From Microcaldota archaeon (GTDB lineage: Archaea > B1Sed10-29 > JACOVT01), in contig JACOVT010000089.1 in assembly GCA_016177165.1 (NCBI GenBank), positions 1 through 11,740 of the forward strand: a stretch of 11,740 nucleotides of DNA, given 5' to 3'. This document shows, piece by piece, positions 5,913 through 11,733 of this stretch (within the stretch, counting starts at the first letter, position 1; each line of letters starts with the position of its first letter). A model generated the notes under the pieces. That model worked only from the letters and a program-made list of their open reading frames with translations. It was not told the DNA's origin and ran no database searches. Position numbers and translations under genes: made by a program.

Positions 5913-6707
5913 GTGGAAAAACTCAACCTGTTGGCAATCGCCGGATTGCTTGCAGCGTTCACACTGCTAGGCTGCGCTGCCCCGCAACAGCCACCAGCTT
6001 TCCAAGACTTGGGCGACTTTCGAGTCCAGTACATCCACCCGCAGGACCCGACCTACCAGCAACTCGAACAGATATTCAAGGACGCCCGCTCGTTCGAGGA
6101 AATAGCCAGCTCGCTCAACGAGGTGCTCAAACTGCCCCAAGACATAGATGTAATACTCGCAGAATGCGGCGAGGAAAACGCCTTCTACAACCCGGAAAAC
6201 AAGAGCATCACAATGTGCTACGAGCTGATTGGGCGATTCGGAAACATATTCCAAAACGTGACCAGCTCTGACGAGGAGCTGGGCCGCGCAGTCTTGGGAT
6301 CGACCCTCTTCACGTTCTTCCACGAAATGGGACACGCGCTCATCGACATTTACACGCTGCCGACAACAGGCAAGGAAGAAGATGCAGTCGACCAGCTGTC
6401 TACCCTGATCCTGCTGGACGCTGGCAAGGAAGGCGAAGACGCTGTTATCAGCGGCGCCGCCTGGTTCTACCTGGAAGGCGCCCAACAGACCAACATCGAA
6501 GACTTGCGGTTCTGGGACGAGCACGGCCTCAGCCTGCAGCGCTACTACAACACAATGTGCCTCGTGTACGGGAAAGACCCAGACGGACACTCAAACTTCG
6601 TCACCGACGGCTACCTGCCAGAAGACCGCGCAGCCCAATGTCCATACGAGTACCCGAAGATCTACAACAGCTGGAACAAGCTCCTCGAACCCTACCTCAA
6701 GCAGTGA
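5913..6707 (+). CDS. Putative metallopeptidase lipoprotein, DUF4344 family
   Basis: About 264 residues. The GTG at 5913 gives a clean signal peptide (MEKLNLLAIAGLLAAFTLLG) ending in the lipobox LLGC with Cys21, so the protein is probably lipid-anchored on the outer face of the membrane. The rest matches DUF4344 (putative zinc metallopeptidase): AECGEENAFYNPENKSITM and CYELI come before the metal motif HEMGH (His137, Glu138, His141), with an acidic KEEDAVDQL (Glu156, Asp157 or Asp160) supplying a likely third ligand. The C-terminal part has Cys216 and Cys243, and Cys85 and Cys102 lie near the core, fitting disulfides. The substrate is unknown. The gene has its own promoter, and its end overlaps the convergent hydrolase gene by 11 bases. 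An in-frame ATG at 5898 exists but is less likely. Confidence 0.82.
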   Translation: MEKLNLLAIAGLLAAFTLLGCAAPQQPPAFQDLGDFRVQYIHPQDPTYQQLEQIFKDARSFEEIASSLNEVLKLPQDIDVILAECGEENAFYNPENKSITMCYELIGRFGNIFQNVTSSDEELGRAVLGSTLFTFFHEMGHALIDIYTLPTTGKEEDAVDQLSTLILLDAGKEGEDAVISGAAWFYLEGAQQTNIEDLRFWDEHGLSLQRYYNTMCLVYGKDPDGHSNFVTDGYLPEDRAAQCPYEYPKIYNSWNKLLEPYLKQ

Positions 6708-7581
6708 GCCAGCGCGACACGACACCCGCAAGCTCGCGCTCTTTCCACCGGAACCCGTGATTCGCGCCTTTCACAATTGCAACGCTAAGCGGCGCTCGCA
6801 CACTCTTGGCTATTAGCTCGTCATACTCGCGCAGCGGTCTCAGGGCAAACTCCTCCTCAGAACCCCACACAACAAGCACCGGAACCCGAACCCGGGCCAG
6901 CACGCGCAGCCTTGGCAACTCGTAATTGAATATGTTCCCTTCAACAGAGCGCGCATCGGTGAGGCTCAGGAACCTGCGCGCGCTGCAAACGTAACCGTTG
7001 ACCATTCCAAATGGCATCAGCGCGCCAGGCGTATTCCTTGCAATCTTCCTTGCGAGTGCAACCGTAGCGCCAAACTTGCGCCCCAGTTCCTTTCTCCAAA
7101 CATTAAGGTCGTCACCGGGCGCCAGCAGCACCAGCCCCCTGACCAGCCGGTTCCGCTTGCGAGCCTGATAATAGACAATCTTTTGGCAGCCAGTGCTATG
7201 CCCGCTCAACCAAACCTTGCGGAAGCCGAGCCTGCGCGCGAACCTTATTGCTCCTTCAATGTCACGCACGCACTCCTCGAAACGCTCGAGCCCACCGCCA
7301 GCATACAGCATCTTCCTCCTGACGCGCGCTGTTTTCCAAACGCGCGAGACGACATAACTTCCGCGAGTAGCTATCGAAAGCAACGCGATGCCGCGCCTGT
7401 TGAGCTCGCTCGCCAATCCACCCACGATGCGCGCGCGGTAACCGTAAAAGTTGCCAGTCAGGCCATGCACGTGAATAACTATTCCCTTGGCGCGAGGCGG
7501 GCGCGACAAGAACCCCGCCAACTCCACGCCATCAGTTGCAGTGAACCAAACCAGCTCGCCCTTCAACAACCCGAAATCCAC
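6697..7581 (-). CDS. Alpha/beta hydrolase (serine esterase-like)
   Basis: A 294-residue cytoplasmic protein with an alpha/beta-hydrolase fold. It shows the oxyanion-region HVHGLTGN (residues 37-44), the nucleophile elbow GHSTG with Ser129, a strand ending VLVVWGSEEEFA (235-246) where the catalytic acid is expected, and the C-terminal GANHGF with His275. The acid position has Glu residues (242-244) rather than the commoner Asp. The overall pattern resembles the DUF1749 group; the substrate cannot be told from sequence, and an esterase or lipase-like role is inferred. A GTG start at 7581 lies about 25 nt after a TATA box. Its 3' end overlaps that of the DUF4344 gene in convergent orientation. 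Confidence 0.8.
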   Translation of the reverse strand: MDFGLLKGELVWFTATDGVELAGFLSRPPRAKGIVIHVHGLTGNFYGYRARIVGGLASELNRRGIALLSIATRGSYVVSRVWKTARVRRKMLYAGGGLERFEECVRDIEGAIRFARRLGFRKVWLSGHSTGCQKIVYYQARKRNRLVRGLVLLAPGDDLNVWRKELGRKFGATVALARKIARNTPGALMPFGMVNGYVCSARRFLSLTDARSVEGNIFNYELPRLRVLARVRVPVLVVWGSEEEFALRPLREYDELIAKSVRAPLSVAIVKGANHGFRWKERELAGVVSRWLTA

Positions 7582-7600
7582 AAGCCGCTAAGGAAAATCC

Positions 7601-7610
7601 CTTTTAAAAG
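7601..7610 (-). promoter_or_regulatory. TATA box of the alpha/beta hydrolase gene
   Basis: The palindromic cttttaaaag is centred about 25 nt before the GTG at 7581 and directly abuts the stop codon of the upstream protease gene. This gives the hydrolase its own leaderless promoter. Confidence 0.6.
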
Positions 7611-8600
7611 CTACTCGGGGTAGCACTTGCCATCATCCCCGAGCCTGTAACCAGCTTCGCATTTGAGGCACTCATCCCCAAAGCAGGTGGACCCGACGGA
7701 ACAGTAATACACGCCGCCGCAAGGCCGGTGACACAGACCGTCATTGCCGTAAATAGTCCCATAATCGCAACACTCACCAGTAATCACCTGATACTTGCCC
7801 GGATCACAGGATTCCAAGCTGCTGTTGGTCTGGATGGCCCGTATCAACACGTCGACGCCAATGGCAATCGTAATCCGGTCGTCCCTACTACCCCACGTAA
7901 CAACACCAAGCAGCTCGCCCTCTGTGTTAAACAGGCCACCCCCACTCGACCCCTGATCTGTAAGCGCATCGCTCTGTATAGCAGTGAACGAAAGCCCGCG
8001 GTAGGTCAACAGGTTGTAAACGTTATTTACTTCCCCACTCGTGGTCGTGAACTTGAGGATCGGCTCAGGCGACGCCAGCCCAATGGCAGGATAGCCAATC
8101 GCCACCACACCGTCACCAGCAGAGTAATTCTTGGAAGGCAGCCTAGCAGGGAACACATTACCATCCCTGTCGACGAACTGGATGACCGCCATGTCCAGGT
8201 TTCCGGCCATGTGATAGACATGCGCCGGCGAGTAAAACTTGCCATCCTGAGTGCGCACCGTTATCTCCTCCGTCACCGGGTAAAGGCAGCCGCCAGAGAA
8301 CACGCAGTCAACCACGTGCCTGCTCGTGACAACAAACACCTCACCAGTCGAGGCATTGGCCATTATAACCACGCCCGACCCGGCCCCGCCCAGCAATACA
8401 GTCGTCTGGTTGTAAGAATCGCAGCAGCCCGTTACGTCGTTGCGTATGTAAACTATGCTCTTCTTCGCCTCATCAATGAAACCAACCCCAGAATCAGCAG
8501 CAGGCTCGCCCGTGCTCCCATCCACCGGCGGGTAGAAGCCTATGCAGGCTGACAGCAGCACGACAGCAACCAGCGCAAGATTCTGCAGTCCCAGCAGCAT
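7611..8600 (-). CDS. Trypsin-like serine protease lipoprotein with a cysteine-rich tail
   Basis: About 329 residues from the ATG at 8600. A short signal peptide ends in the lipobox LSAC (Cys19), so it is probably membrane-tethered and extracellular. The chymotrypsin/HtrA-type catalytic triad is complete: His95 (VVTSRHVVDC), Asp136 (NLDMAVIQF) and Ser219 (TDQGSSGGGLFN). No PDZ domain follows. Instead the last 65 residues carry ten cysteines (265-326, for example GECCDYGTIY and CFGDECLKCEAGYR), an EGF- or receptor-like disulfide-rich tail that could bind substrate or surface polymer. Further cysteines at 59, 60, 99 and 105 also suggest disulfides. An in-frame GTG at 8618 would add six residues; I prefer the ATG because a TATA-like element lies 26 nt upstream. 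Confidence 0.85.
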   Translation of the reverse strand: MLLGLQNLALVAVVLLSACIGFYPPVDGSTGEPAADSGVGFIDEAKKSIVYIRNDVTGCCDSYNQTTVLLGGAGSGVVIMANASTGEVFVVTSRHVVDCVFSGGCLYPVTEEITVRTQDGKFYSPAHVYHMAGNLDMAVIQFVDRDGNVFPARLPSKNYSAGDGVVAIGYPAIGLASPEPILKFTTTSGEVNNVYNLLTYRGLSFTAIQSDALTDQGSSGGGLFNTEGELLGVVTWGSRDDRITIAIGVDVLIRAIQTNSSLESCDPGKYQVITGECCDYGTIYGNDGLCHRPCGGVYYCSVGSTCFGDECLKCEAGYRLGDDGKCYPE

Positions 8601-8622
8601 GACTTGGTTAACCAACACGAGC

Positions 8623-8632
8623 TAATAAAAAG
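8623..8632 (-). promoter_or_regulatory. Possible proximal TATA box of the protease gene
   Basis: The minus-strand ctttttatta is centred about 27 nt upstream of the ATG at 8600, matching the leaderless geometry seen at other genes here. A second TATA-like element at 8653-8662 competes as the true promoter. Confidence 0.45.
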
Positions 8633-8641
8633 CCAGCCCTG

Positions 8642-8682
8642 ATGGGCACACCTAAATATAAACCTTATTCTAGCGTGCCCAT
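8642..8682. promoter_or_regulatory. Inverted repeat bracketing a TATA box
   Basis: ATGGGCAC (8642-8649) and GTGCCCAT (8675-8682) are perfect 8-base inverted copies. The 25 bases between them hold taaatataaa (8653-8662), a good archaeal TATA box that reads tttatattta on the minus strand. The half-sites are centred 33 bp apart, about three helical turns, so a protein bound at both could block TBP. A minus-strand start would fall near 8632, ahead of the protease gene; a plus-strand start would fall near 8683. A stem-loop in an RNA is the alternative. Confidence 0.45.
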
Positions 8683-8706
8683 AACAACAAATGCCAAAAT
8701 GTGGCT

Positions 8707-8716
8707 GGTAAAAAAT
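8707..8716 (-). terminator. T-rich terminator after the NUDIX gene
   Basis: On the minus strand, ataattttttac lies about 10 bases after the stop of the NUDIX gene and has six consecutive T. Archaeal RNA polymerase commonly stops at such T-tracts without a hairpin. Confidence 0.4.
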
Positions 8717-8726
8717 TATTTGAGCA

Positions 8727-9224
8727 CTAAAGCCCGCGCAGCATCAGCAGTCCCGCTATTGTCGTGGCGTCAGTTATTTCCCCGCTGCGTATCATCTTCA
8801 AGGCAGTGCTCAGTTTGAGGCGCTTTGTCTTGATGACCTCATGTTCTTCAAGCGCCTTCCATGACTTCTTGAGTTTCGTGGCAACGAATATGTATTGGAA
8901 GTCGTTGCTCATGTGTGGGGCTGTGTAAAACTTGGCAATGAGCCGCATGCGGCCTGCGGTGTAGCCTAACTCCTCTTCAAGCTCCTTGCGCGCGTTCTCG
9001 ATAGGCGTTTCATCCTTCTCAATCTTGCCGCCGCATAATTGGTATATCCATTTCTTCACAACCGGCCGGTACTGGTACGCCAGCAGTATTGTGTCCTTGT
9101 CAACGAACGGTATCACGTTAGCGCCCGGCCGCTTGACCAATCCCTCAGTCATGAGCGTCTTGCCATTAGGCAGCCTCACCGGCTCGACCCTAACAGAGAA
9201 CTTCTTGCCTCTAAACACCAGCAT
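8727..9224 (-). CDS. NUDIX hydrolase, ADP-ribose pyrophosphatase-like
   Basis: A 165-residue protein that probably hydrolyses a nucleoside diphosphate linked to another group, with ADP-ribose or a nucleotide sugar the likeliest substrate. The NUDIX box GX5EX7REUXEEXGU runs over residues 66-88: Gly66, Glu72, then KELEEELGY (80-88). The usual Arg is Lys80, while the metal-binding glutamates 84 and 85 are kept. An N-terminal strand-rich part (MLVFRGKKFSVRVEPVRLPN) and FYTAPHMSNDFQYIFVA fit the ADP-ribose pyrophosphatase subgroup. The ATG at 9224 has no clear Shine-Dalgarno; a TATA box about 31 nt upstream suggests a very short leader. It is transcribed alone. Confidence 0.88.
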   Translation of the reverse strand: MLVFRGKKFSVRVEPVRLPNGKTLMTEGLVKRPGANVIPFVDKDTILLAYQYRPVVKKWIYQLCGGKIEKDETPIENARKELEEELGYTAGRMRLIAKFYTAPHMSNDFQYIFVATKLKKSWKALEEHEVIKTKRLKLSTALKMIRSGEITDATTIAGLLMLRGL

Positions 9225-9250
9225 AAGATCTAGTGTATAATACCAGCAGG

Positions 9251-9259
9251 ATTTAAAAG
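9251..9259 (-). promoter_or_regulatory. TATA box of the NUDIX hydrolase gene
   Basis: The minus-strand cttttaaat is centred about 31 nt before the ATG at 9224, giving an expected leader of only a few bases. A second AT-rich run, tattata (9236-9242), is too close to the start to serve it. Confidence 0.45.
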
Positions 9260-9308
9260 TTGTAACTTACCAGCCACCACTGGTTCTGCCGGCCTACATT
9301 GCGGTACT

Positions 9309-9539
9309 TTACCTTTCGAATTCTTCCCTCGGCTTGCCGGTTTGTTTCATTATATACCCCATCGAAAAAATAGTAATTTCTTTGTGGTGAGGAACGAATG
9401 TTGTTGGAACTTTTCCACTACCAGCAAGTCTCTTAAAAGTAGTATGCGGGCCGGAGCGCACTTCTTTGAAGCCGTTCCGGACTAGTATGCTCACCACCTC
9501 GCGCCTAGGCAATGGACGCAGCTTTCCCGTGTAAAACAC
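9309..9539 (-). CDS. hicA: HicA-type mRNA interferase toxin
   Basis: About 76 residues from the GTG at 9539; a TTG at 9557 is an alternative start. The pattern is that of HicA toxins, small double-stranded-RNA-binding-fold ribonucleases that cut mRNA: an opening LRPLPRREVVSILVRNGFKE, then GPHTTFKR, which corresponds to the G-S-H-H-x-F catalytic segment with one histidine kept, then a strand (VPTTFVPHHKEITI) and a closing helix, IMKQTGKPREEF. The family normally reads GSHH; here it is GPHT. The gene starts inside the end of the hicB-like gene in another frame, so the two are coupled. Activity is inferred. Confidence 0.78.
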   Translation of the reverse strand: MFYTGKLRPLPRREVVSILVRNGFKEVRSGPHTTFKRLAGSGKVPTTFVPHHKEITIFSMGYIMKQTGKPREEFER

Positions 9540-9762
9540 CCGCGGGGATTTGAACAAGAACTGTAGTAAGAGAAACTGACATTATAGAATCTAGGCGTGG
9601 CTTTCGAGTATCTGGGTCGCTAAGGTACTCGTTTATCAGGTGGGAGATCATTTTTCTTGCCTCTTGTTCCGTCTTGCCCTGGGTGCCGATGTCAAGCGCC
9701 GGGCACGAGGCGATCCACCATTTTCCCTCTCTTGCGATCACAATGGGCAATGGAACTTTCAC
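9505..9762 (-). CDS. hicB: HicB-type antitoxin
   Basis: An 85-residue protein with the HicB partial RNase-H fold: VPLPIVIAREGKWWIASCPA followed by LDIGTQGKTEQEARKMIS and a helix (HLINEYLSD), then a short C-terminal strand region. Such proteins bind and silence HicA. No helix-turn-helix or ribbon-helix-helix DNA-binding domain is visible, so autoregulation by this protein is not evident. The GTG start at 9762 is preceded by ggtga at four-base spacing. The antitoxin gene comes first and the toxin gene second, as in many HicBA loci. The last 12 codons overlap the toxin gene; the tail after TTVLVQ may exist because of that overlap. Confidence 0.8.
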   Translation of the reverse strand: MKVPLPIVIAREGKWWIASCPALDIGTQGKTEQEARKMISHLINEYLSDPDTRKPRLDSIMSVSLTTVLVQIPAGVLHGKAASIA

Positions 9763-9790
9763 ATATTCACCACAGGATTACTGCTTTTGC

Positions 9791-9800
9791 TTAATAATAA
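9791..9800 (-). promoter_or_regulatory. Candidate TATA box of the hicBA pair
   Basis: The minus-strand ttattattaa is centred about 34 nt before the GTG at 9762 and would give a leader of roughly 8 bases, with ggtga (9766-9770) between it and the start. A second TATA-like cttaaaag at 9810-9817 is an alternative. Confidence 0.4.
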
Positions 9801-9897
9801 GACACGCCATCTTTTAAGGAGCCTATCACTGCTCAATCCCACCACAACTGGAGAGTCACGCCCCCAACGGGCTTCCTTAAAAAGTTAGAATCCCATA

Positions 9898-9905
9898 CTT
9901 ATTTT
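9898..9905 (+). promoter_or_regulatory. Candidate TATA box of the AT-rich membrane protein gene
   Basis: The element cttatttt is centred about 27 nt before the TTG at 9929, which supports leaderless use of that codon. The neighbouring ataaaatat (9907-9915) is equally TATA-like but closer, so the start codon is not certain. Confidence 0.35.
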
Positions 9906-9928
9906 CATAAAATATTAGTGGCGATTTA

Positions 9929-11212
9929 TTGAAACAACCATTAATAATCAAAGACAGAGACCTAAAATTCCTCAGAATAGTAATCAATCAATATCATGCC
10001 AGATTAGGAAACTTGGAAAGGGAACTCAGTATAGATCCATACCTTGGCCCAGAACGGATAGAAAAAGAAGAAATTGGTGAAAGACAAAATATACTCAGTA
10101 GGCTCCACCGCGATAAAACAGAATATAATTTAACCGAGTCAAATGAGAATGAACGACTCAACTTAAAGGATGCATTAATTTATTGCCGCAACAATATCGC
10201 GGTAGATTTTAGTGGCGGAGCTTCGCGCGTAAAATGGATTGATAGATTGCTTAACAGTCCAGAACTATGTAATATAAAAAGTAGAGAAAAAGTAAAAATA
10301 CCACCCAGCATCAGCGACGTAAACCGCAAACGTATAACATTTATAATAGCATTTCTCGTCGCCTTAGCATTTATTTACATTCTACTTAGTAGTGTTTCAG
10401 TACGACCCGATGTTAGCATATCGATATATTCAAATCAAAGCGATTTTACACACGTTAGTAAAAATCAGTTCTTTAGTAGTACCCTATTAAATTATGTACC
10501 ATACTATGGTGTATTCCAAAAGCAGATGAACTTCCAGAGCAATATATCTTTTAAGAGCTATAGAGTATCTTCGATAAAGGAAATGCTTCTAGAGAAGCTT
10601 GGAATGAACACCCCAGTTAGTGGCGATAAAATTTATCTTACACTTAAAATTAAGAATGATGGTGACACTTTTTCTTCATATCTTGACTACATAGTCACTG
10701 ACGACGCGGGCTACATTATTGGACGTACTAATTTCTTGAATAATAGTGAAAGAAGAAGTGGAGAGTTTAGCAATGAGTGTGCGGCAGGTAACTTTTTAAC
10801 AATAAAGCCAAATGATGAAAAGATGTTAAACATAGAGCTTGATACGCCAAAGTCTATCAGCAACGGAAATTATAAAGTTTATGTGCTATTTTACAAACCT
10901 AAAGAAACAAACCCGCAATGGCTTGAATCGTGCTATCAAAGCGTTGATGAGAAAAAATCTTTTTACACAATAATTCCATTCTCTATATACTATCAAACTG
11001 GTGGGGAATTAGTAACTTTGTTTATAGTGGGCCTTTATGGGATAGTGGTATTCTTCTTAGATCGACTCGTTCCATCAATTTTTAAACTTACGCCGCGCAT
11101 CTTACATTGGTTAAGTAATAAGACTGCACATTTTAAGAGTTCAAAAATACTAGTTCTTATAGCAATAGTAGTTATTTTGGCATACATATTCATTACAAGA
11201 TTCTTTTCTTAG
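9929..11212 (+). CDS. AT-rich three-helix membrane protein, unknown function
   Basis: About 427 residues from a TTG at 9929. The first 130 residues are charged and probably coiled-coil and cytoplasmic (LGNLERELSIDPYLGPERIE). Membrane helices are at about 136-156 (ITFIIAFLVALAFIYILLSS), 360-381 (LVTLFIVGLYGIVVFFLDRL) and 406-425 (KILVLIAIVVILAYIFIT). Between the first two lies a roughly 200-residue, probably external domain with beta-sandwich-like segments (DKIYLTLKIKNDGDTFSSYL, NGNYKVYVLFYKP) and two cysteines (284, 335), resembling Ig-like or CARDB-like folds; that is inference. GC is about 35% against about 55% elsewhere, with much AGA and ATA codon use, which indicates recent acquisition. 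No family recognised. It lies between a toxin-antitoxin pair and an IS200 element. Confidence 0.75.
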   Translation: MKQPLIIKDRDLKFLRIVINQYHARLGNLERELSIDPYLGPERIEKEEIGERQNILSRLHRDKTEYNLTESNENERLNLKDALIYCRNNIAVDFSGGASRVKWIDRLLNSPELCNIKSREKVKIPPSISDVNRKRITFIIAFLVALAFIYILLSSVSVRPDVSISIYSNQSDFTHVSKNQFFSSTLLNYVPYYGVFQKQMNFQSNISFKSYRVSSIKEMLLEKLGMNTPVSGDKIYLTLKIKNDGDTFSSYLDYIVTDDAGYIIGRTNFLNNSERRSGEFSNECAAGNFLTIKPNDEKMLNIELDTPKSISNGNYKVYVLFYKPKETNPQWLESCYQSVDEKKSFYTIIPFSIYYQTGGELVTLFIVGLYGIVVFFLDRLVPSIFKLTPRILHWLSNKTAHFKSSKILVLIAIVVILAYIFITRFFS

Positions 11213-11239
11213 CTTCTAGCGATTAAAAGCCCTGTGGGT

Positions 11240-11261
11240 ACCCCACACTAAGGTGCGGGGT
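11240..11261. terminator. Hairpin: IS200 right end and possible terminator
   Basis: The arms accccacac and gtgcggggt pair over nine positions, with one G-T wobble when read as minus-strand RNA, around the loop taag. On the plus strand it is followed by ttttct, so it can end the membrane-protein transcript 28 bases past its stop. It also has the position expected of the right-end hairpin recognised by TnpA. Confidence 0.5.
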
Positions 11262-11272
11262 TTTCTGTGAGG

Positions 11273-11695
11273 CTAGTTGAACTCGGTGAGTTTCTTTTGG
11301 TCGTGGTTGGCAATGTAAGCTCTAACTGTTGGCAGGTCAACGCTGCCGACTGTTCGGAAGAACTTGCCAGCACTCCAAAAGTGCCCCTTCAGGTATCGCT
11401 TGCGGAAGTTTGGGTGTGCTGTGAAGATCTTGTGCGAGCTCACGCCCTTGAGTAATTGTAGCGCGTGAGCAGGGCTCATGGTGGGTCGCAAGCCGACCAG
11501 TGTGTGGACGTGGTCAGTGTCCACTGCCAACTCGACTATCTCGATGCCGTGCTTTGAGGCTGCTTCGCGAATGCTTGCCTCACACAAGGTTTTTATGTCC
11601 TCGCGCCTTAGGGCTTCAAAGCGGTACTTCGTGCACCACTCCAAGTGGGCATTGTACTGGTATCATGCATGGCTCGCGCTAACGAAATCTGTCAT
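11273..11695 (-). pseudogene. tnpA: IS200 Y1 transposase with an in-frame TGA at codon 11
   Basis: The natural frame starts at the ATG at 11695, 8 bases after AGGAG, and reads MTDFVSASHA, then TGA (11665-11663), then YQYNAHLEWCTKYRFE in the same frame. S-H-x-x-Y-Q followed by W-C-T-K-Y-R is the usual opening of IS200 transposases, so the TGA interrupts conserved sequence. Full length would be about 140 codons, normal for the family. The rest is intact: HUH motif DHVHTLV (HVH at codons 62-64), FFRTVGSVDLP and the nucleophile Tyr127 in VRAYIANHDQ. Translation could restart at TTG 11644, giving 123 residues without part of the first strand. Either the copy is inactivated by one point change (for example CGA to TGA), or TGA is read through; the former is likelier. 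Confidence 0.75.
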
Positions 11696-11705
11696 GTCAA
11701 CCACT

Positions 11706-11733
11706 CCTGCTCGCGATTGCTCTCGCGGGCAGG
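11706..11733 (-). repeat. IS200 left-end hairpin overlapping the tnpA Shine-Dalgarno
   Basis: On the minus strand, CCTGC-c-CGCGA and TCGCG-a-GCAGG pair around the loop gagcaa, giving two five-pair blocks with one mismatch. Its 3' arm shares AGG with the tnpA Shine-Dalgarno AGGAG (11704-11708), so folding in mRNA would hide part of the ribosome site. Confidence 0.6.

Larger units (their letters stand above)
9763..9928. other. Divergent intergenic region between hicBA and the membrane protein gene
   Basis: These 166 bases mark a base-composition boundary, with GC content dropping from left to right. They hold TATA-like elements for both flanking genes and further AT-rich runs (cttttaag near 9811, ccttaaaaag near 9874). 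No tRNA, hairpin or long repeat was found in it. Confidence 0.4.

Noticed and set aside
7728..8552. Long plus-strand open frame opposite the protease gene
   Set aside because: It has low-complexity, Arg- and His-rich composition typical of the reverse strand of a GC-rich gene, and the minus strand has a full catalytic triad and signal peptide.
8691..8711. Six-codon reading frame (MPKCGW) after a TATA box
   Set aside because: It is too short to support, has no Shine-Dalgarno, and is 34 nt from the TATA, so it is not at a leaderless start.
9541..9553. Minus-strand GTTCAAATCCCC resembling a tRNA T-loop in the hicB-hicA overlap
   Set aside because: The five bases before it cannot pair with those after it, and no acceptor, D or anticodon arm can be drawn around it; it is explained by the overlapping coding sequence.
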